From contig JASHUH010000089.1 of the NCBI GenBank assembly GCA_030040115.1, positions 1 through 5,519 of the forward strand: a stretch of 5,519 nucleotides of DNA, read 5' to 3'. Below, piece after piece: positions 1-5,519 of this stretch. The stretch is from Acidobacteriaceae bacterium (GTDB lineage: Bacteria > Acidobacteriota > Terriglobia > Terriglobales > Acidobacteriaceae). Each line of letters starts with the position of its first letter. Within the stretch, counting starts at the first letter, position 1. Made by a program: the position numbers and the translations under genes. The notes under the pieces are model-generated. The model saw only the letters and a list, made by a program, of their open reading frames with translations, was not told the origin of the DNA and did not search any database.

Positions 1-138
1 GGAGCGGCGCTCGGCCGCGCCCAGCGCCGCTTCAGCTTGCGCGCTTTCGGCTGGCAGAGCCCGGGCTTCCTGGTTGAGCCGGGCCCGATCCAGTTCAATC
101 CTTTGCAGCTTGATGAGGTTTTCGATCCGCTCCTGCAT
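1..138 (-). CDS. Partial hypothetical protein, N-terminal coiled-coil-like segment, runs off the left edge
   Basis: I do not recognise a family. Read on the minus strand from the ATG at 138-136, the frame stays open for 46 codons to the window edge and is rich in Ala, Glu, Arg, Leu and Gln (it begins MQERIENLIKLQRIELDRAR), a composition typical of a long helix or coiled coil. The ATG is the first start codon after in-frame TGA stops further upstream (the nearest at about 195), so the start is forced if the gene is real. Only a weak purine stretch (GGGAACGG) precedes it. The opposite-strand frame over the same bases gives less natural protein. Because 46 open codons can occur by chance in GC-rich DNA, support comes mainly from composition. 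It lies on the same strand as the glycosyltransferase but about 600 bases downstream, with a plus-strand pseudogene between them. Confidence 0.4.
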   Translation of the reverse strand, partial: MQERIENLIKLQRIELDRARLNQEARALPAESAQAEAALGAAERRS

Positions 139-170
139 CCGTTCCCAAAAGTCTACGGCATGGAAGCGCG

Positions 171-653
171 CTTGGGGAAATTCCGCAGCTCCTCACCAGA
201 GCGCCCGTCAACCAAGCCGAGCTCGATAAACTGCTGGCTGACCGTTCCGGGGCCCCTCCTGAAGGTGTACGCATCCGCTCGGTGTGAACACTGCTCTCCC
301 AGCGCTACAAGGAGCAGGGCCTTCTCGATTGCCGCATCACACCCCTTCCGCAGCTCGACGATGCCGCCGGAACCGTCGGCTACACCGTGGATGTCGATCC
401 CGGGCCCGTCTACCATCTCGGCTTCGTCAAATTCGACAACGTCAGCGACCAGATGCGGACGCTGCTCATGCATTATTGGCAAATGATGTCCGGCGATGTT
501 TTTGATGAAAGCTACGTTTCACAGTTCCTGGTGCGGGCGCAGCAACAGGATCCTGTCTTGCGGCGGTCGCTGGTCGGCGTTAAAACCAGTTTCGATGCGA
601 ATGCCGACCCGCAGACACACACCGTGAACCTAGTCATCCGCCTTTCGCGATAG
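171..653 (+). pseudogene. Broken POTRA-domain outer-membrane assembly-type protein (BamA/surface-antigen-like), 5'-truncated, with in-frame TGA
   Basis: In one frame (codons starting at 171) the translation reads as the tail of a POTRA-repeat protein. A first segment contains NQAELDKLLADRSGAPPEGV and leads to a TGA at 285-287. The same frame then continues as TLLSQRYKEQGLLDCRITPL, a QLDDAAGTVGYTVDVDPGPV stretch, a VYHLGFVKFDNV strand, a GDVFDESYVSQFL helix and a final HTVNLVIRLSR strand ending at TAG 651-653. The order 'helix, Y-x(3)-G-x-LD, beta hairpin, GPxYxxG, GDxFD' is characteristic of POTRA modules found before beta-barrels or as free periplasmic repeats; close Acidobacteriota relatives are remembered, not searched. 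Homology lies on both sides of the stop without a frame change, so the lesion is a nonsense substitution rather than an indel. Upstream of about 171 the frame meets another TGA at 111-113 and similarity stops, so the 5' part is missing. A GTG at 387 could start an 88-residue remnant, but this would be only the last POTRA module without signal peptide. A sequencing or assembly error at 285 is the alternative. Confidence 0.65.
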
Positions 654-733
654 AGCTGAATCGTTCTGGGCGAAAGTCGCAGCCTGTGCCGTTCAAAATG
701 TCGGACCACAACCGCAGTCTGCCGGTCGTTGGG

Positions 734-2299
734 TCACACCCCCACCGGATACGGCTTGGGGCTGGATTCTTCAGTGCTGGCGCCGCGGGAGCGCCACCGC
801 TCAAACCGGCCCTGCAGCAGGCTCATCAAGCCGGTGTACCAATAGCCGATGACGAACAAAATCAGGAAGGGCGCCGTGAAATAGTTCTGATTCGAAAAGG
901 TGTAGACAATGGCCAGGAAGAAATAAAGGCCCAGCAGCAGCTCGATCCACGGCGCCAGCTTGAGCCTTTTGCGGTATTTGGCGGCCTGCGACTTCTCGCC
1001 CTTTTGCGCCACGCGGTACTTGGGAGTGCGCACGAAAGAACTCTTGATGCCGAACAACGCTTCCATGACCGCCTTGCTGTTGGTGACCGTGAGCCCGATG
1101 CCGAGCGCCATCAAAAATGGAAGGTAATAGTACGTTTTCTTCCAGGTTCTGGGATATAGCTCACGTTGGCTCATGAGATAAAAAACCGCGATCGAGAAGC
1201 TGGAAGCGGTGAAAAGCGGAAAATCGATCAACAGCATCTGGAACCAGCCCTGGTAGAACCGGCAGATCATGGCCGGCAGCAATAGCGCCGACATGATCAC
1301 CATCAGCGGATAGCTCAGGTTGGCCGTCAGGTGGTAAACGGCCTCGACTTTGTTGCGCCAGGGGCTCTTTGACCGGAAAACCTCGGGTAATACCTTGAGG
1401 CTGGTTTGTATGAGCCCCTTTGCCCAGCGCGCCTGCTGCGTCTTGAACGCGGTCATTTCGATGGGCAGTTCGGCCGGACACTCGACTTCGGGCAAATACT
1501 TGAATCTCCAGCCGGCCATCTGCGAGCGGTAGCTGAGATCGGTGTCTTCGGTAAGAGTATCGTGCTGCCATCCGCCCCCGTCCACGATAGCCTGGCGGCG
1601 CCACATCCCAGCGGTGCCATTAAAGTTGAAGAACTTGCCTGATCGCACGCGAGCGCCGTGTTCGAGCACGAAATGACCATCAAGCAAGATGGCCTCGATT
1701 TGCGTCAACATGCTGTAGTCGCGATTGAGGTGCGTCCAGCGTGTCTGCACCATTCCGACATCGGGTTCGGCGAAATGGTGGATGACCTTCATCAGCCAGT
1801 CGGATGGAGGAACAAAGTCGGCGTCAAAGATGGCGACCAGCTCGCCTTTGGCCACTTTAAGGCCCGCATCGAGGGCCCCAGCCTTGAAGCCGTGTCGGTT
1901 AGAGCGGTGAATGTAGACGATGGGCTCGCCCAGCGCAGCGTAGCGCTCCACAATCGCCGAGGCGACGGCCTGAGTCTCGTCTGTGGAGTCGTCCAGCACC
2001 TGGATTTCAAGCTTCGCGCGCGGATACTCCATGGCGCAGACCGCCTCGATCAGTCGGTCGATAACAAATTGCTCGTTGAAGATCGGCAATTGCACGGTAA
2101 CGCGGGGCAGCTCGCCGAATCTCTGCGGGGGGTTGGGATCATAGTTCTTTCGAAACTTGAAATATTGATAACAAAGCGAGTAACGGTGGATGCCGTAAAT
2201 CGAAAGCAGGATCATCACCGCGAAATAAGGTATAAGCAGGGAAGCGTCAAACAGGTTCCAGTGGTAGAGCCCCTTAAAGGTCTGATCGGCGTACTGCAT
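734..2299 (-). CDS. Membrane family 2 glycosyltransferase, cellulose/mannan-synthase-like (CslA-type)
   Basis: This is a processive-type inner-membrane glycosyltransferase expected to use a nucleotide-sugar donor to build a beta-linked polysaccharide such as glucan or glucomannan. With the ATG at 2299 it has 521 residues. There is one membrane segment near residues 21-38. The cytoplasmic GT-A domain follows (about 65-300) with every key motif: VLDDSTDET at 101-109 (donor-binding Asp), the metal-binding DAD at 159-161, TED at 250-252 (catalytic base Asp252) and QQARW at 288-292 (acceptor site). Hydrophobic segments follow at about 330-347, 354-376, 388-407, 449-467 and 472-495, with a basic cytoplasmic tail. 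The frame stays open up to a TTG at 2467 (577 residues), but those extra 56 residues look unlike a protein N-terminus and a putative promoter lies inside them, so I prefer ATG 2299. It lacks a good Shine-Dalgarno, so the start is uncertain. No PilZ domain is apparent and no bcs partner genes adjoin it. The glycosyltransferase call is firm; the sugar product is inference. Confidence 0.93.
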   Translation of the reverse strand: MQYADQTFKGLYHWNLFDASLLIPYFAVMILLSIYGIHRYSLCYQYFKFRKNYDPNPPQRFGELPRVTVQLPIFNEQFVIDRLIEAVCAMEYPRAKLEIQVLDDSTDETQAVASAIVERYAALGEPIVYIHRSNRHGFKAGALDAGLKVAKGELVAIFDADFVPPSDWLMKVIHHFAEPDVGMVQTRWTHLNRDYSMLTQIEAILLDGHFVLEHGARVRSGKFFNFNGTAGMWRRQAIVDGGGWQHDTLTEDTDLSYRSQMAGWRFKYLPEVECPAELPIEMTAFKTQQARWAKGLIQTSLKVLPEVFRSKSPWRNKVEAVYHLTANLSYPLMVIMSALLLPAMICRFYQGWFQMLLIDFPLFTASSFSIAVFYLMSQRELYPRTWKKTYYYLPFLMALGIGLTVTNSKAVMEALFGIKSSFVRTPKYRVAQKGEKSQAAKYRKRLKLAPWIELLLGLYFFLAIVYTFSNQNYFTAPFLILFVIGYWYTGLMSLLQGRFERWRSRGASTEESSPKPYPVGV

Positions 2300-2445
2300 T
2301 TTGAGGTAATGGCGAAAACCGTTCGGGGACGCAATCGCCAGCAAGGCGGTCGAATGTATCTCCAACCCGCCCAACCAGCCTGAAGTGGCATCCACAACGG
2401 TCAGAAGCGCGCCGAACAGATAGGTCCCTCCATGTAGACAACAAA

Positions 2446-2473
2446 ATTGTACGCGATTGTGCGGCAACGGAAA
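2446..2473 (-). promoter_or_regulatory. Candidate sigma70-type promoter of the glycosyltransferase gene
   Basis: On the minus strand the hexamer TACAAT (2451-2446) matches five of six bases of the -10 consensus. A weak TTTCCG (2473-2468) sits 16 bases upstream as a -35. Transcription would begin near 2440, giving a leader of about 140 bases before ATG 2299. The leader contains a possible ten-codon reading frame (2433-2401, MEGPICSARF). The site overlaps the N-terminal extension of the glycosyltransferase frame, which argues for the shorter protein. The -35 is poor (3 of 6), so this is a tentative call. Confidence 0.3.
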
Positions 2474-2581
2474 CGCCGGTTACCCATTGCAATTTTGGTC
2501 CGCCTGCCTCCTGCTCCCCCTCCGGTTGCCTGCATCTATTCCATTGACGTACTGTGATTTCAAAGCCGGAGATCGAGTGCT

Positions 2582-4414
2582 ATGCCTATGGTTGCTGCTT
2601 CCCCGTCCTGCATTTTTTCAATCGCCGCCGCCCCGGGTGGCGGTTTTCTGTGGGAGGCCCGCGCGCCCGAGGAGATTTTCACTCCCGAGGACCTGAATGA
2701 GGAGCAACGGCAGATCGCCGCGACAGCGGATCGATTTGCGCGGGAAGAAATTCTGCCCGCCGCCGCTGCCATTGAAGCCAAAGAGCCCGGCACCATGCCC
2801 GCGCTGATGCGCAAAGCCGCCGAGCTCGGCTTCATGAGCGCCGAAATTCCCGACGAGTTCGGCGGCATGGGCATGGGCAAGGTGACCTCGGTCCTAATCG
2901 TCGACCGGTTGTCCATTCTGGCAAGCTTCTCCACGGCCATGGGAGCGCACGTGGGCATTGGAACCTTGCCCCTGGTCTGGTTCGGAACCGAGGAGCAGAA
3001 GCGCCGTTATCTGCCCAAGCTGGCGAGTTGCGAGTGGATCGCGGCCTACGCGCTGTCGGAAGCCAGCTCCGGGTCGGACGCCATGAACATCCGCACCCGC
3101 GCCACGCTTTCCCCCGACGGCCGCGCCTACATCCTCAACGGCGAAAAGCATTGGATCACCAACTGCGCGATTGCCGGCCTGTACACCGTCTTCGCCAAGA
3201 TCGACGGGGAGAAGTTCTCGGCGTTTCTCATCGAGCGCGACACGCCGGGGCTGACCGTGGGCGCGGAGGAACACAAACTGGGGATTCGCGGCTCCTCGAC
3301 ATGCCCGCTGGTGCTCACGGATTGCAAGGTCCCGGCGGAAAACCTCCTTGGCGAGGCGGGCAAGGGCCATCGGATCGCCTTCAACGTGCTGAATGTCGGC
3401 AGGCTCAAACTGGGAGCGGCCTGCGTTGGCGGGGCGCGGAACGTGCTCGGTCACATGATCCGCTACGCCAAGGAGCGGCGCGCCTTCGGCAAGGCCATTG
3501 GCGAGATGGGGTTGATTCAGCGCAAAATTTCCGCGAGCGCCGCCCGGCTTTACGCCGCCGAAAGCATGGCTTACCGCACGGCGGGGATGATCGACGCCAA
3601 CCTGGCCCGGCTGAGCGGCGCCGATGCGGAAGGCGCGCACGAGGGGCCACAAGGCGCCGATATTCCCAGCGCCATCGGCGAATACGCGGTCGAGTGCTCC
3701 ATTGTGAAGGTGTACGGCTCGGAGGCGCTCTCCTTCGCGGCCGATGAGCTGGTCGCGACCATGGGCGGATACGGTTACGTGGAGGAGTATCCGGCGGAGC
3801 GCTTGTATCGCGATGCCCGCATCAACCGCATCTTCGAGGGCACCAACGAAATCAACCGCCTGATTATTACCGGCTGGCTGATGAAGCGGGCCGCGGCGGG
3901 CAAACTACCGCTGCTGGCCGCCATCAAGAGAGTCATGGACGAGGCCACCGCTCCGCCTTCGATCGACGGCGTCGGCGGGTCCGCCGAACCGCTGGCGCGT
4001 GAAGCGGCAGCTTTGGGGGCGACGCGAAAGATGGCGCTGTTTGCGGCCGGAGTCGCCAGCCAGCGTTATATGAACGAGCTCGAGGAACAGCAGGAAATTG
4101 TCGCCGACCTGGCGGACATGATCTGCCACATTTTCGCGCTGGAGTCGGCTTTGTTGCGGGCGCAAAAACTTGCCCGGGCCGGCCGGAGCTCGGCCATAAC
4201 CGCGGCGGCCATGACGGGTCTGCTGGGGGAAGAAGCCATGGCGGCCACCGAACAGGCGTCGCGGCGGGTTCTGGCGGCCTGCGCCGAGGGCGATACGCTG
4301 CGGACCCAATTGGCGATTCTACGCCGGCTGGCGCGCTACACGCCGGTGAATGCGGCGGAGCTCAGCCGCGCCGTGGCGCGGCAATGCATCCAAATGGAAA
4401 AATATCCTCTTTGA
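2582..4414 (+). CDS. Acyl-CoA dehydrogenase, VLCAD/ACAD9-like long form (bacterial FadE type)
   Basis: A cytoplasmic FAD flavoenzyme expected to catalyse the first step of fatty-acid beta-oxidation, acyl-CoA to trans-2-enoyl-CoA, passing electrons to an electron-transfer flavoprotein. It has 610 residues, against roughly 380 for short/medium-chain enzymes, because of an extra helical C-terminal domain (about 440-610) as in VLCAD/ACAD9 and Bacillus FadE. The lead-in GGGFLWEARAPEEIFTPEDL (19-38) is typical of this subgroup. The N-terminal helical domain spans about 40-150. The beta domain carries signature 1, ALSEASSGSD (157-166), and the flavin-contacting WITN (191-194). In the C-terminal helical domain, GGYGYVEEYPAERLYRDARI (395-414) precedes IFEGTNE, where Glu419 is the expected catalytic base. 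In signature 2 the usual Gln before GG is Ala392. The ATG at 2582 has GGAG at 2568-2571, ten bases upstream; ATG 2588 is an alternative two codons in. No thiolase, hydratase or ETF gene adjoins, so it is a lone gene, divergent from the glycosyltransferase. Substrate chain length is inferred from the family. Confidence 0.95.
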   Translation: MPMVAASPSCIFSIAAAPGGGFLWEARAPEEIFTPEDLNEEQRQIAATADRFAREEILPAAAAIEAKEPGTMPALMRKAAELGFMSAEIPDEFGGMGMGKVTSVLIVDRLSILASFSTAMGAHVGIGTLPLVWFGTEEQKRRYLPKLASCEWIAAYALSEASSGSDAMNIRTRATLSPDGRAYILNGEKHWITNCAIAGLYTVFAKIDGEKFSAFLIERDTPGLTVGAEEHKLGIRGSSTCPLVLTDCKVPAENLLGEAGKGHRIAFNVLNVGRLKLGAACVGGARNVLGHMIRYAKERRAFGKAIGEMGLIQRKISASAARLYAAESMAYRTAGMIDANLARLSGADAEGAHEGPQGADIPSAIGEYAVECSIVKVYGSEALSFAADELVATMGGYGYVEEYPAERLYRDARINRIFEGTNEINRLIITGWLMKRAAAGKLPLLAAIKRVMDEATAPPSIDGVGGSAEPLAREAAALGATRKMALFAAGVASQRYMNELEEQQEIVADLADMICHIFALESALLRAQKLARAGRSSAITAAAMTGLLGEEAMAATEQASRRVLAACAEGDTLRTQLAILRRLARYTPVNAAELSRAVARQCIQMEKYPL

Positions 4415-4489
4415 TTGTTCCGAATTTGATTATTTTGGACCGGTGCTGAATTTTTGCTGACCACAGCCCGCCGGCGCGCAACTCCTCTG

Positions 4490-4523
4490 CCCGTTCTTGG
4501 GCGCATGTGCGCCCAAGGACGGG
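4490..4523. repeat. 15-bp near-perfect inverted repeat with 4-base loop between convergent genes
   Basis: The arms 4490-4504 (CCCGTTCTTGGGCGC) and 4509-4523 (GCGCCCAAGGACGGG) pair at 14 of 15 positions around the loop ATGT; the remaining pair is T opposite G, a wobble in plus-strand RNA. It lies between the stop of the acyl-CoA dehydrogenase gene and the stop of the convergent pfpI-like gene. No T-run follows on either strand, so it is not a classic intrinsic terminator. It could stabilise 3' ends, act as a Rho-independent pause site without a T-tract, or be a member of a dispersed palindromic repeat family. Confidence 0.8.
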
Positions 4524-4546
4524 AAACCTGATTCCAAAGGGTGGTG

Positions 4547-4567
4547 AAGAGCCCGGATGGGGCTTTT
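4547..4567 (+). terminator. Probable intrinsic terminator downstream of the acyl-CoA dehydrogenase gene
   Basis: AAGAGCCC (4547-4554) pairs with GGGCTTTT (4560-4567) around the five-base loop GGATG; one pair is a G-U wobble in plus-strand RNA. The stem runs into a TTTT tract, the form expected for Rho-independent termination on the plus strand. In minus-strand RNA the same position becomes an A-C mismatch, so it would be weaker there. It ends two bases before the stop of the convergent gene at 4569. It is 133 bases after the acyl-CoA dehydrogenase stop and follows the longer inverted repeat at 4490-4523. Confidence 0.5.
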
Positions 4568-4568
4568 C

Positions 4569-5132
4569 TCAAGCGGCTGCGTGGCGCTGCACGCCCTGGC
4601 TGAGGGATTCGATGAAGGTGCGGCTGAAGGCCGGAATATCTTCCGGTTTGCGGCTGGTGATGAACTGCCCGTCCGTCTCGACTTCGCGATCGACCCAACG
4701 GGCGCCGGCATTTTTGAGGTCGGTTTTCAAGGAGGGCCATGAGGTGACGGTCTTGCCGTTGATGGCTCCCGCCTCGGCCAGCATCCAGGGTCCGTGACAG
4801 ATGGCGGCGACGGTCTTTCCTGAGGAGACAAACTCGCGGACGAAGTTCACTGCTTTCGGTTCCATGCGCAGGTGGTCCGGGTTCATCACTCCGCCGGGAA
4901 GCAACAGGGCGTCGAAATCGCGGGCGCTGGCTTGATCGAGGGACTGATCGACCTTCACCGCATCGCCCCACTCTTTCTTGTTCCAGCCCCGAATCTCGCC
5001 GGATTTCGGAGAGACAACCACGGTTTTTGCCCCAGCCTGGTCCAGAGCCTTGCGGGGCTCCAGCAGCTCCGCCTGTTCGAAACCATCGGTGGCCAGGATG
5101 GCGATTTTCTTTCCGTTCAAATTGGAAGCCAT
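4569..5132 (-). CDS. PfpI/DJ-1 family protein (YhbO/YraA-like general stress protein)
   Basis: A cytoplasmic class I glutamine-amidotransferase-like protein of the DJ-1/PfpI superfamily, 187 residues, the normal size for the PfpI subgroup. Family members have been reported as peptidases, stress proteins or deglycases; the true activity is debated. The N-terminal strand KIAILATDGFEQAELLEP (9-26) places Glu19 at the conserved acid position equivalent to Glu12 of archaeal PH1704. The LLLPGG turn (77-81) leads to the nucleophile elbow AICHGPWML (110-118) with Cys112 and His113, the expected catalytic pair. TSWPSLKTDLKNAGARWVD (130-148) and the DGQFITSRKPEDIPAF segment (154-169) are the usual subgroup features, so all active residues are intact. 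The start is well fixed: ATG at 5132 is preceded by AAGGAGG (5146-5140) with a seven-base spacer. It stands alone, convergent with the acyl-CoA dehydrogenase gene. The family call is firm; the substrate cannot be told from the sequence. Confidence 0.95.
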   Translation of the reverse strand: MASNLNGKKIAILATDGFEQAELLEPRKALDQAGAKTVVVSPKSGEIRGWNKKEWGDAVKVDQSLDQASARDFDALLLPGGVMNPDHLRMEPKAVNFVREFVSSGKTVAAICHGPWMLAEAGAINGKTVTSWPSLKTDLKNAGARWVDREVETDGQFITSRKPEDIPAFSRTFIESLSQGVQRHAAA

Positions 5133-5139
5133 CGTTTTT

Positions 5140-5146
5140 CCTCCTT
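5140..5146 (-). promoter_or_regulatory. Strong ribosome binding site of the pfpI-like gene
   Basis: The minus strand reads AAGGAGG, a full Shine-Dalgarno match, seven bases before the ATG at 5132. It fixes that start and suggests efficient translation. It is the best ribosome binding site in the window. Confidence 0.85.
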
Positions 5147-5373
5147 GCCTCTAGGACGCCGGCGCGAGGGCGGCGTTGCAGAAGGCCGATAATCTCATTT
5201 CACGTGGTCGAATGGGCAAGAATTGAATTCGCCGCGGTGGAAAATTCCATGACGTCGAAATCGGAATCAGCCGGCGTCGATGAGAGCCGTTTTTCGCCTA
5301 TGGCGGCATGGTTGCGGCGGTTCGAAATTTCAACCGTTTCCGCGGGCCAAAGCCTTGGTCATTTCGCCAATTT
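5147..5373. other. Non-coding stretch upstream of the pfpI-like gene, with one doubtful small ORF
   Basis: This stretch holds the upstream region of the pfpI-like gene. A weak minus-strand promoter candidate is TTGCCC (5219-5214) and GATTAT (5194-5189), but the 19-base spacer is long. A CACGTG palindrome at 5201-5206 lies between them. On the plus strand a 47-codon frame (ATG 5249 to TAA 5390-5392, containing MAAWLRRFEISTVSAGQ) follows a weak GGTGGA. I do not recognise it, and its last codons run into the G-run at 5374-5380 where the probable insertion sequence begins. It could be chance or the remains of a gene cut by the insertion. I see no RNA gene here. Confidence 0.35.
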
Positions 5374-5519
5374 GGGGGGGCACCCCCTATAAGCGCTAAG
5401 ATAACGCTTGACGTGTTCGAGGAACTGAGGTAGGCTTCGGTGCATGCCGGAGATGGAAGATTGGCAGGTTCTTCTAGGTTTATTTCCCGCTGGTTGGGAG
5501 CAGGAGGGGCGCAGCAGTG
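5374..5519 (+). mobile_element. Probable left end of an insertion sequence, continuing past the right edge
   Basis: The stretch before the transposase-like start has features of an IS end. A short GGGGG-GCA-CCCCC palindrome lies at 5375-5387, a second small inverted repeat (AAGCG at 5391-5395 and CGCTT at 5405-5409) follows, and TTGACG (5408-5413) with TAGGCT (5431-5436) at a 17-base spacer could be an element-borne promoter. The exact boundary cannot be set because the other end and any target duplication are outside the window; 5374 is only the start of the G-run. The assignment depends on the transposase call at 5444. Confidence 0.35.
5444..5519 (+). CDS. Partial transposase N-terminus, IS4-type, truncated by the window edge
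   Basis: From the ATG at 5444 the frame is open to the edge for 25 codons, MPEMEDWQVLLGLFPAGWEQ followed by EGRSS. The pattern DWQxLLxLxPxGWEQxxR resembles the start of IS4-family (DDE) transposases common in soil bacteria, which cut and paste their element. This rests on a remembered pattern and only 25 residues; the DDE core is outside the window. GAGG at 5427-5430 is 13 bases upstream of ATG 5444, rather far; ATG 5453 with the adjacent GGAG is a less likely alternative. A plus-strand TTGACG/TAGGCT promoter candidate ends just before the start, so the leader would be very short. Confidence 0.5.
   Translation, partial: MPEMEDWQVLLGLFPAGWEQEGRSS

Noticed and set aside
153..482. Minus-strand open frame of 109 codons opposite the POTRA remnant
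   Set aside because: It is antisense to the recognisable POTRA code and has no family resemblance of its own.
37..486. Plus-strand open frame of 149 codons at the left end
   Set aside because: It lies in a different frame from the POTRA-like remnant and has proline/serine-rich random-looking composition.
722..748. Possible hairpin at the end of the glycosyltransferase gene (CCGGT at 722-726 with ACCGG at 744-748, inner GGGT/ACCC)
   Set aside because: The stem is short, contains an internal loop, overlaps the stop codon and has no T-run, so it is not convincing as a terminator.
1658..2383. Plus-strand open frame of 241 codons opposite the glycosyltransferase
   Set aside because: It is antisense to the catalytic core of the glycosyltransferase and resembles no family; treated as a shadow.
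2526..2555. Possible plus-strand promoter for the acyl-CoA dehydrogenase gene (TTGCCT and TACTGT, 18-base spacer)
   Set aside because: The -10 matches only three of six bases; the TTGACG at 2544-2549 has no usable -10 because the ribosome binding site follows too closely.
2894..3652. Long minus-strand open frame of 252 codons inside the acyl-CoA dehydrogenase gene
   Set aside because: It is antisense to a well-supported gene with clear motifs; open antisense frames are expected in GC-rich codon-biased DNA, and the translation shows no recognisable domain.
4336..4971. Minus-strand open frame of 211 codons across the convergent region
   Set aside because: It overlaps the pfpI-like gene in another frame on the same strand; the true frame has intact Cys112/His113 motifs and a full Shine-Dalgarno.
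1..5519. tRNA, rRNA, CRISPR array, toxin-antitoxin or defence-gene content
   Set aside because: No direct-repeat array, tRNA-like cloverleaf or conserved rRNA stretch was seen by eye, and the recognised genes are metabolic or envelope genes on alternating strands.

Overview
The window looks like a piece of a moderately GC-rich soil or peat-type bacterial genome, most likely an Acidobacteriota member. This is inferred from recalled resemblance of three proteins to forms common in that phylum: a cellulose-synthase-like family 2 glycosyltransferase, a long VLCAD-type acyl-CoA dehydrogenase and a POTRA-repeat outer-membrane protein remnant. No marker gene is present, so the taxonomy is not proven.

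Layout from left to right. Bases 1-138 hold a partial minus-strand reading frame with coiled-coil-like composition that runs off the left edge. Bases 171-653 (+) carry a decayed POTRA-domain gene: homology is continuous in one frame but is broken by a TGA at 285-287, and the 5' part is missing. Convergent to it, 734-2299 (-) encodes a membrane family 2 glycosyltransferase with all its catalytic motifs. A 282-base divergent region (2300-2581) separates it from a 610-residue acyl-CoA dehydrogenase (2582-4414, +). This gene faces a PfpI/DJ-1 family gene (4569-5132, -). The 154 bases between their ends hold a near-perfect 15-bp inverted repeat (4490-4523) and a second hairpin with a T-run (4547-4567) that looks like a terminator. 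The last ~380 bases contain the pfpI upstream region and, from 5444, the start of what looks like an IS4-type transposase that runs off the right edge.

The genes do not form an operon or an obvious joint system. They are single genes on alternating strands: polysaccharide synthesis at the membrane, fatty-acid beta-oxidation in the cytoplasm, and a stress-type hydrolase/chaperone-like protein, flanked by a pseudogene and a probable insertion sequence. I see no rRNA, tRNA, CRISPR array, toxin-antitoxin pair or defence system. The most noteworthy points are the broken POTRA gene, the long inverted repeat, the probable insertion-sequence edge and a substitution in the acyl-CoA dehydrogenase signature. 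I found no convincing undescribed system.
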